DNA of 15,806 nucleotides from Pseudomonadota bacterium (GTDB taxonomy: Bacteria > Pseudomonadota > Alphaproteobacteria > Rhodospirillales > 2-02-FULL-58-16), in contig JADFHR010000046.1 of assembly GCA_022567015.1 (NCBI GenBank), positions 1-15,806 on the forward strand, given 5' to 3'. Below the pieces are notes generated by a model. That model was not told the origin of the DNA, did no database searches, and was given only the letters and a program-made list of their open reading frames with translations. This document shows, one piece after another, positions 14,628-15,806 of the stretch (its first letter is position 1; each line of letters begins with the position of its first letter). Position numbers and translations under genes: made by a program.

Positions 14628-14931
14628 ATGGCGGAGTGCCCGACCGCGCACGTCGTTCGACGCGGCCGCTGATGGGGACCCGGACCCTATAAGCGCGGGG
14701 ACCGCGGGAGACGCCGCACTGTGGGGCGGATCGAGCGCGGCGGTGGGGATGGCGGCGAACCCGTTCGGAGCCCACCAGGTCGGCCGCGATAGGGCCGACC
14801 GCACGACTGGTCGGTTCGCTTCCGGTCGTGACGATGTTCAGGGCGTGCTGGGGCCAGAGACCGACCCGATGGAAATTCTCCGGCTCCGGCACGCCCCAGT
14901 AGTTGTCGTGCGCCTCTACGGGGCTTGTCAC
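14608..14931 (-). other. Possible minus-strand gene fragment cut by the IS6 end
   Basis: An open frame reads inward from the IS6 left end. Its first 55 or so codons have strong G/C third-position bias and a protein-like composition (HDNYWGVPEPENFHRVG, then LWPQHALNIVTTGSEPTS). Farther on it turns arginine-rich and unconvincing. I do not recognise the family. It may be the remnant of a gene whose start was removed when the IS6 element arrived. The rest of 14628-14919 shows no gene apart from the inverted repeats. Confidence 0.25.
14778..14866. repeat. Alternating GGTCGG / CCGACC half-site cluster
   Basis: GGTCGGCC (14778-14785) and GGCCGACC (14793-14800) form a perfect 8-bp inverted repeat. 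CCGACC (14795-14800) and GGTCGG (14809-14814) then form a second, overlapping inverted repeat, so the middle arm can pair either way. A further CCGACC lies at 14861-14866. The cluster is 150-240 bases after the second ParB-like gene and is a candidate binding site for those proteins. No known parS consensus is matched. Confidence 0.5.
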
Positions 14932-15284
14932 AAATCTTGGCCGCCAAGACGCTGCCAGTCTGATAAGCTAATCCCATGAATGAAATCAGCTATCGATACT
15001 GTCACTTTCCGCCATCCATCGTACAACATGCCATGTGGCTGTATTCCCGGTACACACTCAGCTATCGCGACGTCGAAGAGTTGCTCGCTGCAAGGAGTAT
15101 CGAAGTATCCTACGAGACAATTCGTCGTTGGGTGGCGCGGTTCGGACCGCAGATTGCGAATAGGTTACGTCGCTCTCGACCTCGGGCCCATCCGCTATGG
15201 CACCTGGATGAGATGTTCACATCGTTCGGTGGTAGACGAATTTACCTGTGGCGGGCGATCGATCAGGATGGAGAGGTGCTTGAC
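14920..15284 (+). mobile_element. Left-end fragment of an IS6-family insertion sequence
   Basis: The candidate left terminal repeat starts near 14920 with GGGGCTTGTCACAAA, resembling the GGxxCTGTTGCAAA type of IS6 ends. It lies about 55 bases before the transposase ATG, as expected for this family. The element is lost after 15284, where transposase homology stops. No right end is seen in the window. Confidence 0.65.
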
Positions 15285-15365
15285 CCGCGAGGCCCAGCGG
15301 GGATACCGGAAATCCGCCTGCCGACGCTGTTCGGGAAACCCCGGGCTTCCGAGCTTCATCCCTAG
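14976..15365 (+). pseudogene. Truncated IS6-family transposase
   Basis: Residues 1-103 match the N-terminal half of IS6/IS26-type DDE transposases. They include FPPSIVQHAMWLYSRYTLSYRDVEELLA, YETIRRWVARFGP, and WHLDEMF carrying the first catalytic aspartate, then IYLWRAIDQDGEVLD. Full-length relatives are about 230-240 residues and continue after GEVLD with an R-R-D-K-containing segment that includes the remaining catalytic residues. Here the frame passes at 15285 into unrelated sequence (PRGPAGIPEIRLPTLFG) and stops at 15365. The protein lacks the second Asp and the Glu, so it cannot be active. The abrupt junction indicates deletion or replacement of the IS right part rather than a point mutation. 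Confidence 0.88.
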
Positions 15366-15382
15366 GTCCGTTTTTGGCTAGG

Positions 15383-15418
15383 AGCGGTCGTTACAGCCCT
15401 TGCCGTTCAACGACCGCT
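15383..15418. repeat. Perfect 10-bp inverted repeat
   Basis: AGCGGTCGTT (15383-15392) pairs with AACGACCGCT (15409-15418) around a 16-base loop. It lies between the IS6 fragment and the orphan C-terminus. No T-tract follows, so it is not an obvious terminator; it may be part of an intergenic repeat. Confidence 0.65.
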
Positions 15419-15484
15419 TTCGAGTGAACAGCAGACATTCAGAGCGATAATCCGAAATTCCCTTAATCGAAGGTGTCCCCTTAG

Positions 15485-15595
15485 TCGGAACTCTTCCTCA
15501 CGCCGGACAAGGCCCTTCGCCGCGCCCGCCAGATCTTTCTGCAGTTGCTGCGCGACGAACAGGCAGGGACCGATCGGGCGCAGGCGGCCGAGTGA
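15485..15595 (+). pseudogene. Orphan C-terminal gene fragment, 36 residues
   Basis: After an in-frame stop at 15482-15484, codons with strong G/C third positions encode SELFLTPDKALRRARQIFLQ, then LLRDEQAGTDRAQAAE and TGA at 15593. The composition is that of a real amphipathic C-terminal helix, but there is no start codon or upstream body. It is probably the tail left after the rest of the gene was lost at the junction near 15484. I do not recognise the family. Confidence 0.35.
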
Positions 15596-15644
15596 GGCGC
15601 CGGCCCCGGCGCAGCGCAAGACGGGCGATCCGGGTTTGCCGCGC

Positions 15645-15806
15645 CTACCCTTGGACCGCCGCGGCCCCTGACCGCCGCGCCGCCTCTTCACCGGCCATAC
15701 GCCCGTCGACGAAGCATTCGGCGAGGTTTCCGCCCGCGATATAGAGGTGGCCGAAAACGCTGCCGAGCTCGCCCGCCACCAACAGGCCGTCCATCACATC
15801 GCTGGA
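15645..15806 (-). CDS. FAD-dependent oxidoreductase, C-terminal end (partial)
   Basis: The gene enters from beyond the right edge of the window; only the last 53 codons and the TAG at 15645-15647 are present. The segment GELGSVFGHLYIAGGNLAEC, followed by FVDGRMAGEEAA, is the typical C-terminal FAD-binding strand-loop-helix of the fumarate reductase/3-ketosteroid dehydrogenase-type flavoprotein family, where GGN-x(3)-C-x(3)-GR-x-AG contacts the flavin and ends the domain. The substrate cannot be told from this piece. A GC-rich inverted repeat (GCCGG/CCGGC near 15600) follows on the coding side but lacks a T-tract. The gene faces the accessory region and may be the first backbone gene on this side. 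Confidence 0.85.
   Translation of the reverse strand, partial: SSDVMDGLLVAGELGSVFGHLYIAGGNLAECFVDGRMAGEEAARRSGAAAVQG

Noticed and set aside
15407..15691. 94-residue minus-strand open frame near the right end
   Set aside because: It overlaps the true oxidoreductase C-terminus in another frame and is arginine-rich, as expected of a GC-rich shadow.

Overview
The window is visibly GC-rich throughout, with strongly G/C-biased third codon positions. The order recG / sdhE / mfd, with recG divergent, is an arrangement I associate with Alphaproteobacteria, particularly Rhodospirillales-like lineages. The IS66 element and the RepB-type ParB proteins fit that assignment. No rRNA or complete tRNA is present, so taxonomy below class is not supported.

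Region 1 (1-7440) looks like chromosomal backbone. It holds a cruciform-forming intergenic repeat (14-105), recG on the minus strand, and an intergenic region with a perfect 15-bp tandem duplication. These are followed by a tight pair, sdhE (FAD insertion into succinate dehydrogenase) and mfd (transcription-repair coupling helicase), 4 bases apart. Next come a TCCTCCGCG tandem repeat, a convergent DsbA/FrnE-like oxidoreductase, and a small secreted protein with a good ribosome-binding site. A textbook intrinsic terminator (7406-7438) closes this region.

Region 2 (7441-10633) is repeat- and transposon-rich. Nested inverted repeats and an array of at least five AACAGGGAA direct repeats precede a complete IS66-family element (7778-10530). 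The element has 22-bp perfect terminal repeats and tnpA, tnpB and tnpC. Its tnpA carries an apparent one-base deletion near the 3' end, and no 8-bp target duplication is visible. Just outside the right end lies a short stretch resembling a tRNA T-arm, possibly an old integration scar.

Region 3 (10634-14919) is the most unusual part. An XRE-family repressor-like gene is divergent from a three-gene, translationally coupled operon: a serine recombinase with a non-standard C-terminal extension, a ParB/RepB-like protein, and a second, divergent ParB/RepB-like protein. There is no ParA ATPase. The divergent control region carries four ACATTYTG half-sites, one of them inside the spacer of a candidate promoter. 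Just downstream of the operon is a cluster of alternating GGTCGG/CCGACC half-sites that could be a binding site for the ParB-like proteins. My working inference is a self-contained mobile or recombination module in which ParB-like DNA-binding proteins assist or control the recombinase.

Region 4 (14920-15806) is a junkyard boundary: the left end of an IS6-family insertion sequence broken after codon 103, a perfect 10-bp inverted repeat, a 36-residue orphan C-terminus, and the C-terminal end of a flavin-dependent oxidoreductase entering from the right on the minus strand.
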